From Tritrichomonas musculus (taxonomy: Eukaryota > Parabasalia > Tritrichomonadida > Tritrichomonadidae): a DNA stretch of 64,000 nt. The position numbers and the translations under genes were made by a program. The notes under the pieces were generated by a model, which was not told where the DNA came from, searched no databases, and saw only the letters and a program-made list of their open reading frames with translations. The stretch lies in the NCBI GenBank assembly GCA_039105265.1, contig JAPFFF010000009.1, positions 3,782,001-3,846,000 of the forward strand, given 5' to 3'. Below, one piece after another: positions 18,007 through 26,031 of this stretch (positions are counted from its first letter, which is position 1; every line of letters starts with the position of its first letter).

Positions 18007-18624
18007 ATGACAGAAGAACAAGCAATCGAATTTGTTCCACTGAACGAATATCCGGACTATGAAATACTAAACCATTATCCATTCACTATTCGAAGAAAGG
18101 ATAATAAATATGTTGTAAAAGAGACAATTAATAAAAGTAATGGTTACCCAAGTGTAAATCTTAATGGAAACAAAATAGATAAGCATAGAATTATAGCCAA
18201 ACAGTTCATATCAAATGACGACCCAGAACATAAAACACAAGTGGATCATATATCAAAAGACAGAACGGATTATCATTTATCGAATCTTCGTTGGGTTTCA
18301 GCAAGTGAAAATAACAGAAATGCTTCATCAAGAAATGGTGTTAAATACGAGTTTGTTGACGATATACCAGATGATGCTATAGTTATCATGCATTATGACA
18401 TGAAAAAGGAAAGAAGAGTATTTGCTGAAAAAGAATATTATTACTATTATAATGAAGAAACTGAAGAAGATATCTTCTACCAAAGGATAACTGATGATGT
18501 TTATAGAATTATGCACATTAATACAGCTAAAGGAGGACGTAAATTCATTGTGACAAGAGACATAAATAATAAAAAGACTACTTTTTATATACATATTTTC
18601 AAACAACAATACGGATTAGACTAA
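18007..18624 (+). CDS. NUMOD4/HNH endonuclease-like protein
   Basis: A 205-residue product starting at ATACAAAATG after a T tract. Residues 10-40 (FVPLNEYPDYEILNHYPFTI) resemble the NUMOD4 module. Residues 50-105 contain the HNH_3 core: KIDKHRIIAKQFI, then TQVDHISKDRTDYHLSNLRW and VSASENNRN. Such proteins are usually homing-type nucleases that cut specific DNA and are often carried by viruses and mobile elements. Residues 105-205 have no recognised domain. The stop forms TAAA. Confidence 0.88.
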   Translation: MTEEQAIEFVPLNEYPDYEILNHYPFTIRRKDNKYVVKETINKSNGYPSVNLNGNKIDKHRIIAKQFISNDDPEHKTQVDHISKDRTDYHLSNLRWVSASENNRNASSRNGVKYEFVDDIPDDAIVIMHYDMKKERRVFAEKEYYYYYNEETEEDIFYQRITDDVYRIMHINTAKGGRKFIVTRDINNKKTTFYIHIFKQQYGLD

Positions 18625-18660
18625 AAAAATTTTATTTATATTTTTTTATTTCCATACAAA

Positions 18661-19110
18661 ATGGAGCAACAATTCAAGGTATATGATTACATCAATAATG
18701 TTATTTCCCTCGCTGATAACCCAGAAGATTTTAAGGAAAGTAATTTCGCTATCCTTTGTGATCGATATCCAATTCAACTTTCAAAAAATAAATATTTAGC
18801 AAAAGTCATCTACATATCAATTAAGGCGGACAAGAACGTATGGAGGATATATCCGGACAAGATTAAGGAATATGATATAGAACACATAGTATTAAATACT
18901 AACTCAAGAAGGAAAATTAATTATAAAATGAATGAGTTTTTTGTTAATGGTTCAAATAAGGAACAAAATTATGAGGAATACAGTTATTACAATTATTCAA
19001 TAGAATTAGCATCTAAAAAGACTAAAACAATGATAGAGGAATTACGTAAGAAATATGAATTAAATACACCTGAACTATTTATCGGTGAACATCAAGAGCT
19101 AGTTCTGTAA
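18661..19110 (+). CDS. Maverick accessory protein, unknown
   Basis: A 149-residue soluble protein starting at ATACAAAATG, the same start context as the HNH gene 37 bp upstream. It is a mix of helix and strand (YLAKVIYISIKADKNVWRIY) without cysteines in pairs, membrane segments or recognisable motifs. Part of a run of five small plus-strand genes. Confidence 0.65.
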   Translation: MEQQFKVYDYINNVISLADNPEDFKESNFAILCDRYPIQLSKNKYLAKVIYISIKADKNVWRIYPDKIKEYDIEHIVLNTNSRRKINYKMNEFFVNGSNKEQNYEEYSYYNYSIELASKKTKTMIEELRKKYELNTPELFIGEHQELVL

Positions 19111-19148
19111 GTCGGAATCTCGACTGACCAATTTTTTTTGAAAAAGAA

Positions 19149-19577
19149 ATGAATAAGTACGGAAAACCCAATTCAACAACAGTTGGAGCAGAGGGGACAA
19201 TGTTTAATGAAGGAACTAAGACTGAGAAGACAATAGAGTTTAATCACTTTGGCATATTTTCTAATGACAATACTTACGCAGTTACGTTTAACCCAAGAAT
19301 TAATAGACCACCAACAAAGTATATGGAAAACAAACCAGTCAAACCACCAAAGAGTAATCAACATAAAACAAGACCATTACACGAACCACCTGTTAGTATT
19401 ACAGATGGAGGGTATTATTTAAAGAAAGATAAAGCACCCAAAGCTCCTATTCTTCCTCCATACTTAAAGAAACCAGAGAAATTAGGAGAAATACAAGGTA
19501 GAGCGGATGAAAGAAATAAAGGAAGGATTGGATACTTTAAACCAATTAATGTTAAGCAAGCTAATATTCATTACTGA
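19149..19577 (+). CDS. Maverick accessory protein, Pro/Lys-rich
   Basis: A 142-residue product preceded by a T tract and GAAAAAGAAATG. It is basic and proline-rich (PPTKYMENKPVKPPKSNQ, KAPILPPYLKKPEKLG) and probably largely disordered. The start context resembles that of the next gene (TTTTTTTCGAAAGGAAATG). No function assigned. Confidence 0.6.
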   Translation: MNKYGKPNSTTVGAEGTMFNEGTKTEKTIEFNHFGIFSNDNTYAVTFNPRINRPPTKYMENKPVKPPKSNQHKTRPLHEPPVSITDGGYYLKKDKAPKAPILPPYLKKPEKLGEIQGRADERNKGRIGYFKPINVKQANIHY

Positions 19578-19605
19578 TTGATTATCAACTTTTTTTCGAA
19601 AGGAA

Positions 19606-20133
19606 ATGATAAAGAAGAGAACTCAAGCGAATGGTGTGCAGGCGAACGTTTCATTAGAACCTCAAGCAGCAGCACAGTCAACAAGCAATATAAATAATAA
19701 TATTATTATAAACAAAAGGGATGATGGAAAAGAAGAAATTGTTATCACTCGTAATGTTGAATTAGAAGAGAATCAAGAAGAAGAAACAAAGGATGTTAAG
19801 TACGTGATACTTGAAACGTATGCAAAAATATTGTTAGACCAGGACAAAGCATTATTATCCAACTTAATATCAAAGAATTGTATAATTGTCCCTGTTACTG
19901 CCTTATCTAATATAATTAAAACAATTATTAAGGCGGAGGTGGTAGAAATAAGTCTTGATGAGGATGTAGGTTGTTGTGCAGGGAAAGCTAATCCAATACG
20001 TAAGATAGATTCCATTAAGATAGTAAATGATAATGGAGAAGTATGTACTGATTTCAAACAAGTATATAACAAAGAATATAATGAACTAGTTAACAAATAT
20101 CATCTGTGTCTTAAGTATGCAGTTAATATGTAA
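19606..20133 (+). CDS. Maverick accessory protein, unknown
   Basis: A 175-residue product. A disordered Gln/Asn-rich N-terminus (about 60 residues) is followed by an alpha/beta segment (YVILETYAKILLDQDKALLS, CIIVPVTALSNIIKTIIKAE). It includes a CC pair in DEDVGCCAGKANP. No family recognised. Confidence 0.6.
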   Translation: MIKKRTQANGVQANVSLEPQAAAQSTSNINNNIIINKRDDGKEEIVITRNVELEENQEEETKDVKYVILETYAKILLDQDKALLSNLISKNCIIVPVTALSNIIKTIIKAEVVEISLDEDVGCCAGKANPIRKIDSIKIVNDNGEVCTDFKQVYNKEYNELVNKYHLCLKYAVNM

Positions 20134-20162
20134 TTATTATTTGTTTTTTTATTTTTATCAAA

Positions 20163-20444
20163 ATGACGAGTAAAATAGACCTAAACCAATTCAAGAAAAC
20201 AGAAGTAATAAAGAAATTGTCCAAATCGAAGTCAAGTGAGAATCTGACGTCAATGGATACCCCGAAAAGAGGTAGGAAGAGTAAATATAATACCCCTGAA
20301 GAAAGACTTGAAGCCAGACGACAACAACAAAAAGAATATAGACAAAGAAAGAAGCAAGAGTTAGAGGAATTGAAGAAAATTGCTCAATTCGCTGCGAGCA
20401 CTCGCGAAGCTCAAATGGTTACTGCTGAGAAGAAAGAAGCATGA
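20163..20444 (+). CDS. Small basic DNA-binding-type protein (AT-hook plus bZIP-like helix)
   Basis: A 93-residue product starting at TATCAAAATG. It contains KRGRKSK, an AT-hook-like motif, then a long basic helix (ERLEARRQQQKEYRQRKKQE) running into LEELKKIAQF, reminiscent of a bZIP basic region with a short zipper. This suggests a DNA-binding regulator or DNA-condensing protein. A full leucine-heptad zipper is not evident. A 65-bp repeat unit begins 5 bp after its stop. Confidence 0.6.
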   Translation: MTSKIDLNQFKKTEVIKKLSKSKSSENLTSMDTPKRGRKSKYNTPEERLEARRQQQKEYRQRKKQELEELKKIAQFAASTREAQMVTAEKKEA

Positions 20445-20448
20445 AAAC

Positions 20449-20514
20449 AAAAAATCTTCATCTTATTTTTGGTTTGGGTGAACAGGTGAATTGTCACCAC
20501 ATTTTTGTCACCTT
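20449..20514 (+). repeat. Left copy of a 65-bp inverted repeat (3' of the AT-hook gene)
   Basis: The sequence beginning AAAAAATCTTCATCTTATTT recurs as reverse complement at 21694-21759. It contains GGTGAATTGTCACC, itself near-palindromic. A third, partial copy in direct orientation lies at 20567-20612. The two full copies bracket the gene at 20608-21651. Confidence 0.85.
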
Positions 20515-20566
20515 CAGAGTCATCTGATAAACAAAAATATAAGATGATTTTTTAGTATTTTTGATC

Positions 20567-20612
20567 ATTAGGTGAAGAGGTGAATTGTCACCACATTTTT
20601 GTCACCTTCACA
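20567..20612 (+). repeat. Partial third copy of the repeat
   Basis: Contains GGTGAAGAGGTGAATTGTCA and continues CCACATTTTTGTCACCTTCA, nearly identical to the middle and end of the left copy. It overlaps the 3' end of the minus-strand gene by a few bases. Confidence 0.8.
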
Positions 20613-21651
20613 CTCTATTCACATATTGTGTCCTATGAACGTTTGTTATCTTCCATTTGCCTGTCTGTTCGAGTCTATCTGTTAATTCAGCAAAGGTTAA
20701 TTTTTGTCCAAACTCTTTGGCATATCTCTGCTGAACATCCTTTAACAATAATCTATCAATGCTTGGATAATTGTTCTGCATAAACTTGGCTAAATCGTAA
20801 TCAGACTCATCAAACTGCCTATCGATTTCTTCCTGTTCAGCTCTCATACGTTGAACTTCACGCAAAGTATATTCATATAATCTCTGTTTGGCCTCACACT
20901 TACTGCAACGTTTATTGGAACTTGAATTGATATTAAATATTTTAGTATTAATCCTCGTAATACAGCATCTAAGCTTCAATAAGGTATTGTAATCAATATG
21001 AAATTCATTAACCTTACTTCTTAAGCTCTCATGATTATTATTGTTTTCCATATCATACCAGTAATAACAGAATACATCATATATACAGTTAGCGTATCTT
21101 TCAATAAACTCTTTATATTTCTCAAAGTCTTCACTCTCCAAAAGTTCACTTGTACTCATCACTACTTTATCGCACTTCTCATTCATAGCATTGTGGTCAC
21201 AATAATAACCAACAAACTGTACATTCATTTTACGTAGAAACTTCTTAAGTTCTGCACTATCTGTCTTTAATACTTCTATTTCATTAAATATTGGTTCAAA
21301 TGGTTTTGTCTGTGATATTGGCATTATCTTTGGAAGACTTGAAATCATAGTGAAAACGTCTTTGATATATTTATTGTTGTGCTCAAACTTAACATCATAG
21401 GCATCAGGATTATAGTTATTGGTTAGCAAATCCCTCATAATCATTCTCTTTGTGTTTAATTCCTTCTCACAACTAACTTCCACAAGAGGCTTAATAGGGT
21501 TTCCATGAATATCATAATACTTATCAACTTTCCCATTTACATCAGATATTGGTTTAGGTATTAGGTCAACAAGATATTCATTAACATTGAAGTCTCTCGC
21601 GTTCTCCGAGTGTCGAACGAGGCAATCTTGTGTATTTGTTTGCGCTATCAT
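20608..21651 (-). CDS. Maverick protein with possible winged-helix end
   Basis: A 347-residue product. The in-frame ATG at 21651 (MIAQTNTQDC) is preferred because the 43 codons upstream run through the inverted repeat. The middle is helical with a CC pair and a KRCSKCEAKQRL knuckle. The C-terminal 60 residues (SIDRLLLKDVQQRYAKEFGQ then KLTFAELTDRLEQTGKWKIT) resemble the winged-helix end of viral primase-helicases and related DNA-binding proteins; this is inference. It is transcribed on the minus strand just downstream of the polymerase gene, so the two may be co-expressed replication genes. Confidence 0.65.
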   Translation of the reverse strand: MIAQTNTQDCLVRHSENARDFNVNEYLVDLIPKPISDVNGKVDKYYDIHGNPIKPLVEVSCEKELNTKRMIMRDLLTNNYNPDAYDVKFEHNNKYIKDVFTMISSLPKIMPISQTKPFEPIFNEIEVLKTDSAELKKFLRKMNVQFVGYYCDHNAMNEKCDKVVMSTSELLESEDFEKYKEFIERYANCIYDVFCYYWYDMENNNNHESLRSKVNEFHIDYNTLLKLRCCITRINTKIFNINSSSNKRCSKCEAKQRLYEYTLREVQRMRAEQEEIDRQFDESDYDLAKFMQNNYPSIDRLLLKDVQQRYAKEFGQKLTFAELTDRLEQTGKWKITNVHRTQYVNRV

Positions 21652-21693
21652 TAGGTTTATGTAAATGGAAGATAAAAAATTAACTAAAAAAAT

Positions 21694-21759
21694 AAAGGTG
21701 ACAAAAAATAGGTGACAATTCACCTCTTCACCCAAACCAAAAATAAGATGAAGATTTTT
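21694..21759 (-). repeat. Right copy of the 65-bp inverted repeat (3' of polymerase gene)
   Basis: Reverse complement of 20449-20514 with a few differences. Read on the minus strand it starts at the stop codon of the polymerase gene, just as the left copy starts 5 bp after the stop of the AT-hook gene. Both copies therefore sit as 3' sequences of their upstream genes. Confidence 0.85.
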
Positions 21760-24700
21760 AGAATTTGATTCTTCGTTCAAACACAGGAAGATTTACTTGT
21801 TGATAAGAGGAAGATTTTCTAAAACAGTTAGCACCATCAAGGAGGTTAAATGTAATTTCCTCTCCATCATAAAGTTTCTCATATAGTTGCTCAATTGTTA
21901 TACCCATTCTTTTTGCTTTGTTCAGGATAACTTGTTTTGGTATTCCTTTTAATCTAATGTGATAGCCTTCATTACCTTTTTCATCAACTAGGATATCTAA
22001 GTAACTTTTCTTTCCTAATGCTATTAATTTCCTTGAATGAACACTACCGACAGCACCATTAAACGAATCAAAGTCACAATGAAACTGTGTCATCTTCTTA
22101 CCAATCAACTCCTTCCCATATTTTTTCTTGAACACCTCAGCTATCCTTGGTACATCTATTTCTCTAACGTGTACGCTATCTGTATCTGTATAGTAGATGT
22201 CTATTCCATTTTGCTCAGCAGTACTCATTACCCTATTCATTAAATGTTTGCTCCATGACAAGACACTAGCACCAAAATGAGGTAAATTAAAATGACTGTT
22301 TATTGGTTTAACCTTCTTAACATATACATTATCAATTGACTTGTTCTCTATCACCTCTGTTATGTAATTATAGTTCTTCCATATATATTTAATGGCTTTA
22401 TCTTTTGGTATGCATTTAGTTTCAGTTGTTGTTGCCTTTAGGATAGATTTTCCGTAAATAGAATTAAGAAGTAGTTTAATGGTTTGTTGCAATGGATTGT
22501 TAGCATCTTGGTATCTCCTTCTTAGATTGAACAATTTCTCTATAAATACATTAATCTTGTTGTTGAATCCTTTGTCAAAGTAATATCCTCTAATAAACTC
22601 ATAATCGAAATCATAAAACTCCATCAAGTCCATAAAAGCTCTCTTGTCTATGTAATAATTGTTGATGGGGTTGTTGTTAAATATTTTTGACCCTTGATCA
22701 TTCCTACTAAATATTTGACCAAATTTATATGGTTTGTCAGCCTTGCACTTGATCTTCTTGATATTGATTTCAATGAAGAACTGATCAAAATCTAATAATT
22801 CTTTCGTAAACATATCCGATGGGCCCGCACGATTAGTACCTGAGGCCTCCAGGCGAATTACTTCTGGCACTCCTTTAGGTACACCAGACATAATACTCAT
22901 TGCACTAGGATATAAACTGACTGCATCAAAATCTTGTATCCTTTCCTCTATATATTGCTTTTCATTATTAGCTGTCATTGTTCTACCTCCACTAACGCAT
23001 CTCTGAATGAAGTTTTGTGGTTTACCACTAAGTTGATAACACCCATCAAAGCAACCAAATTTATATGCATAATAGTAGCCAATAGAGCTAATGGATATAA
23101 AGTTATGGACATCAAGCATCTTTGTCTTCGTCTGCTTAAATACTTCTACCAGATCTCTATTAAATTTCTCTACTCCCTTCATCAATACTATGCAATCCAG
23201 TTTGCAATAATAGATAGCATACTTCATAATATCAATAGCTCCTCCAACATATGCACCACAAGCTTTTGCATTATCTATTAATTGCTTCCAGTCTTGTTTT
23301 ATCTGTGTCAATGGTTTCTTGTCTTGGTTCTCTAAGTAATACTGTAGTTGAAATTCAAGCGCAGAGACAGTTTTCCTATTTATGTTCCTTTCAGTATATA
23401 TTTTATATGCCATTACCTCTTTATGAACTGGTAACTGAAACATCTTACCAAATGAAGCTAATGCAGCAGGGATGATAGAGTAGCTATTGCGGAAAGTTAA
23501 TCTCTTGTTAGGTTTATACTTTGTCATGACTATTTGCAGAATCGTTCCACTTCTCTCTGTTATTTGTACATCCCATCCAGGAGTATTTATAAAGAAACAA
23601 GCATCATATTTAAGGTTATGGAAGTAAATGAGAGAATTGTTCTCCAATGACTTTAGTAATCTGTCAGCGATATTGGTTCCATCAAATATCATTTTATGAA
23701 TTAACTCTTTGGTCCTGTACACAGTAATATTTAGATAAGGCATATGGGGTGATACAGTGGTATTAGTTTCAAAATCAGAATAATAAATCCTACTCCACTC
23801 TCTCTCCTTTTTCGTCTCTGATGAATCTATTAGTTTACAGCACAATTCAGGATCATATTCAAGGTCCGTATAATCCGCTAAGTGAGAGTTGTATTCATTC
23901 GTTGCTAAGATATTCATTTCACAGTTCTTTATCTCCCTGAACTTTCCTTCTTTAAATAGCTTGCGAAATATTGCCATAGGTTTAACACCATTTAGGGGTT
24001 TATATATCATGTAATGGTTCTTGTACAGTAATAAGTCAACAATTCGGTCAAACTCTTTGGCCCATGGTCTCTTTCTTGTATCTATTTTTATTTGTAGTTG
24101 GCTTCTTTCATCATATTTCTCATCAATCCTTCTTACAACAAAATGGCATTTAAACTGCTTGGCTATATCGTATATCAAGTTATTGGGGATTAACCTAGTC
24201 TTGACCATAAAGCGTAAATAATTAATTTCCTCATCAGTGAATACTCCAGACTGAATGCAAGCATATACCAAACAATTGTCTTTATAGTTCTTCTTATCAA
24301 CTGTCTTGAATATTTGGTACTGTGATAAGTCTAAATCAGAAAGATTAATATAAGGGAAGAATCCACCTTCTGGATTATCGCGATAATCTTCGTCGACTTC
24401 AACTTCTTCTTCATACAACTTACCTTTATTATCTTCTTTATTAATAGTGAATGATGTTTGCTTGCCTCTCTTTCTATTTTTAATGAAGAGCAACTGGTAT
24501 TTTGCAGGGATGAATACATTGCCAACCCAAGGATTATTGTCTGAACAGTCATCATTCAAGTCTATTGTCCCTGATATATGTCCTATTGTTGAATCTAATC
24601 TTCGTGCCTTGGAAAGTGTAAACCATTTGTATTCCTCACCACCTAATGATTCGCTTTTTACTACTATATTCTTCTTATTCTCTTTGTGTAATTGTCTTAA

Positions 24701-24910
24701 TGTTTCAGTGAAAGCAAGTCTCTTATCTTCATCATCACCTATATCTATGTCAAATGATATTTCTTTCTTAGCCTTGGTCATGAATTCTTTCAAATATTTC
24801 TTGAACTTTCGTTTGTCTCTTACGTCTTTCACCCTTTGCTTATACTCTTTTCTTGCTTCCGTTCTTGCAGTCGAATAGAGGTCAACTGATATATCAAAGA
24901 GGTATGTCAT
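21758..24910 (-). CDS. polB: Protein-primed family B DNA polymerase
   Basis: A 1050-residue product starting in TTAAATG after a T tract. The exonuclease domain shows YYSDFETNT (Exo I), IYFHNLKYDACFF (Exo II) and YYCKLDCIVL (Exo III). Polymerase motifs are DFDAVSLYPSAM (motif A), LLLNSIYGKSILK (motif B) and YYTDTDSVHV (motif C). Such enzymes copy linear DNA from a terminal protein, consistent with the inverted terminal repeats. Residues about 205-310 precede the exonuclease and contain KDNCLVYACIQSG and LLLYKNHYMIYKP, a Cys then His layout like a papain/OTU-type fold. The N-terminal 150 residues are basic and could include the terminal-protein part. Confidence 0.96.
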   Translation of the reverse strand: MTYLFDISVDLYSTARTEARKEYKQRVKDVRDKRKFKKYLKEFMTKAKKEISFDIDIGDDEDKRLAFTETLRQLHKENKKNIVVKSESLGGEEYKWFTLSKARRLDSTIGHISGTIDLNDDCSDNNPWVGNVFIPAKYQLLFIKNRKRGKQTSFTINKEDNKGKLYEEEVEVDEDYRDNPEGGFFPYINLSDLDLSQYQIFKTVDKKNYKDNCLVYACIQSGVFTDEEINYLRFMVKTRLIPNNLIYDIAKQFKCHFVVRRIDEKYDERSQLQIKIDTRKRPWAKEFDRIVDLLLYKNHYMIYKPLNGVKPMAIFRKLFKEGKFREIKNCEMNILATNEYNSHLADYTDLEYDPELCCKLIDSSETKKEREWSRIYYSDFETNTTVSPHMPYLNITVYRTKELIHKMIFDGTNIADRLLKSLENNSLIYFHNLKYDACFFINTPGWDVQITERSGTILQIVMTKYKPNKRLTFRNSYSIIPAALASFGKMFQLPVHKEVMAYKIYTERNINRKTVSALEFQLQYYLENQDKKPLTQIKQDWKQLIDNAKACGAYVGGAIDIMKYAIYYCKLDCIVLMKGVEKFNRDLVEVFKQTKTKMLDVHNFISISSIGYYYAYKFGCFDGCYQLSGKPQNFIQRCVSGGRTMTANNEKQYIEERIQDFDAVSLYPSAMSIMSGVPKGVPEVIRLEASGTNRAGPSDMFTKELLDFDQFFIEINIKKIKCKADKPYKFGQIFSRNDQGSKIFNNNPINNYYIDKRAFMDLMEFYDFDYEFIRGYYFDKGFNNKINVFIEKLFNLRRRYQDANNPLQQTIKLLLNSIYGKSILKATTTETKCIPKDKAIKYIWKNYNYITEVIENKSIDNVYVKKVKPINSHFNLPHFGASVLSWSKHLMNRVMSTAEQNGIDIYYTDTDSVHVREIDVPRIAEVFKKKYGKELIGKKMTQFHCDFDSFNGAVGSVHSRKLIALGKKSYLDILVDEKGNEGYHIRLKGIPKQVILNKAKRMGITIEQLYEKLYDGEEITFNLLDGANCFRKSSSYQQVNLPVFERRIKF

Positions 24911-24965
24911 TTAAGTGTAAATAAGAAATAAAAAAATATCACGCTAAATATTTATTAACCCTAAA

Positions 24966-25289
24966 ATGGTAGAATACATATATTTGATTCGTGAAAGGGA
25001 ATTTTCTTATTCTAATCAACCTGTATACAAAATTGGTAGAACAAATAAGATTGCAACAAGAATGGGACAATATCCAAAAGACAGCGAAGTATATATAATT
25101 GAAGCAGTAAGTGATTCAGTAAAAGTGGAAAAAGAATTAATAACAATATTTGAAGAAAATTATAAGAGAGCAACAACAAGAGATGGAACAGCATTTATAG
25201 GTAATGAGTACTTTGTTGGGAATGTGAATGAAATGATATATATTATTAGGACTTATATCCAATATCATTGTCCCAGAGCTATCATTTAG
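24966..25289 (+). CDS. GIY-YIG-like (T5orf172/MUG113-type) nuclease-like protein
   Basis: A 107-residue product with YIYLIREREF at the start and VYKIGRTNKIATRMGQY next, the paired strands and arginine of the T5orf172/MUG113 branch of the GIY-YIG superfamily. A later KVEKELITIFEENY helix and GNEYFVGNVNEM fit the rest of the domain. In viruses such domains are often accessory nucleases. Its 3' end overlaps the convergent gene by 8 bp; its start is 55 bp from the divergent polymerase start. Confidence 0.85.
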   Translation: MVEYIYLIREREFSYSNQPVYKIGRTNKIATRMGQYPKDSEVYIIEAVSDSVKVEKELITIFEENYKRATTRDGTAFIGNEYFVGNVNEMIYIIRTYIQYHCPRAII

Positions 25290-26013
25290 TAAGGATGTCA
25301 TATATATCAGCCTCTTGGCTTGGTTTTATTTTTAAGGTAATGAAGAGAGGAGATTTTAATATTACTGGTTGAAACATGAAATCAACTAATCTCATTTCCA
25401 AATATTTTAATGAATCCGTATTAACTTTTATTTTTATTGGCTTAGTCATGTCATAGTTAACTATCATTGCCTCTTGATCCATTATCATTGTGTCAATGTT
25501 TGCAAGGATGCTTGGGGTATATTCTTGGTCTCCAATTGATGAATGAGTTGCTACCCCCTGTAATGAAACTAAATACAACTTATTGGCAAAATCAAGTATA
25601 GGTAGATCAGGTACATTTTTTTCTTCATTAGCTTTTACATCAAATTCCTTGCAGTTGAACAAACCAGTAATCAATTTTGCTCTATGACTTCCTTCCTTGA
25701 ATGTAATATTTTCAGTAGATGTTAATGATATGGTTCTGTTATTGATATTCTTGAAGGTGATAGTAGTCTGACGAGAATTTAGAAATTTGACTAGATATCC
25801 AAATGAATAGGTATACATCTCCTCGAAATCAATTCGTACCTCATCATTAGCTGTTTCAAATATTAAATAATCTTCCGCAGTTGTCATCAATATGTTGGCT
25901 TTGGTATTAATAGATGAAACATAGTACTTCACGTATGGACATTTCCATGGGATATCAATATTAAGTCTTACCGTATTATAATTACCTGGTTGACTCTGAA
26001 CACTATACAACAT
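25282..26013 (-). CDS. Small capsid-like protein (candidate penton/minor capsid)
   Basis: A 243-residue, strand-rich soluble protein (YNTVRLNIDIPWKCPYVKYY, FKNINNRTISLTSTENITF, MRLVDFMFQPVILKSPLFIT). Size and beta-rich character fit the single jelly-roll minor capsid (penton) protein of Polintons, usually about 250 residues. There are no membrane segments. It is transcribed divergently from the giant protein with only 18 bp between the start codons. The assignment is inference from size, composition and the expected gene set. Confidence 0.6.
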   Translation of the reverse strand: MLYSVQSQPGNYNTVRLNIDIPWKCPYVKYYVSSINTKANILMTTAEDYLIFETANDEVRIDFEEMYTYSFGYLVKFLNSRQTTITFKNINNRTISLTSTENITFKEGSHRAKLITGLFNCKEFDVKANEEKNVPDLPILDFANKLYLVSLQGVATHSSIGDQEYTPSILANIDTMIMDQEAMIVNYDMTKPIKIKVNTDSLKYLEMRLVDFMFQPVILKSPLFITLKIKPSQEADIYDILTK

Positions 26014-26031
26014 AATTTAATTTCTGATAAA

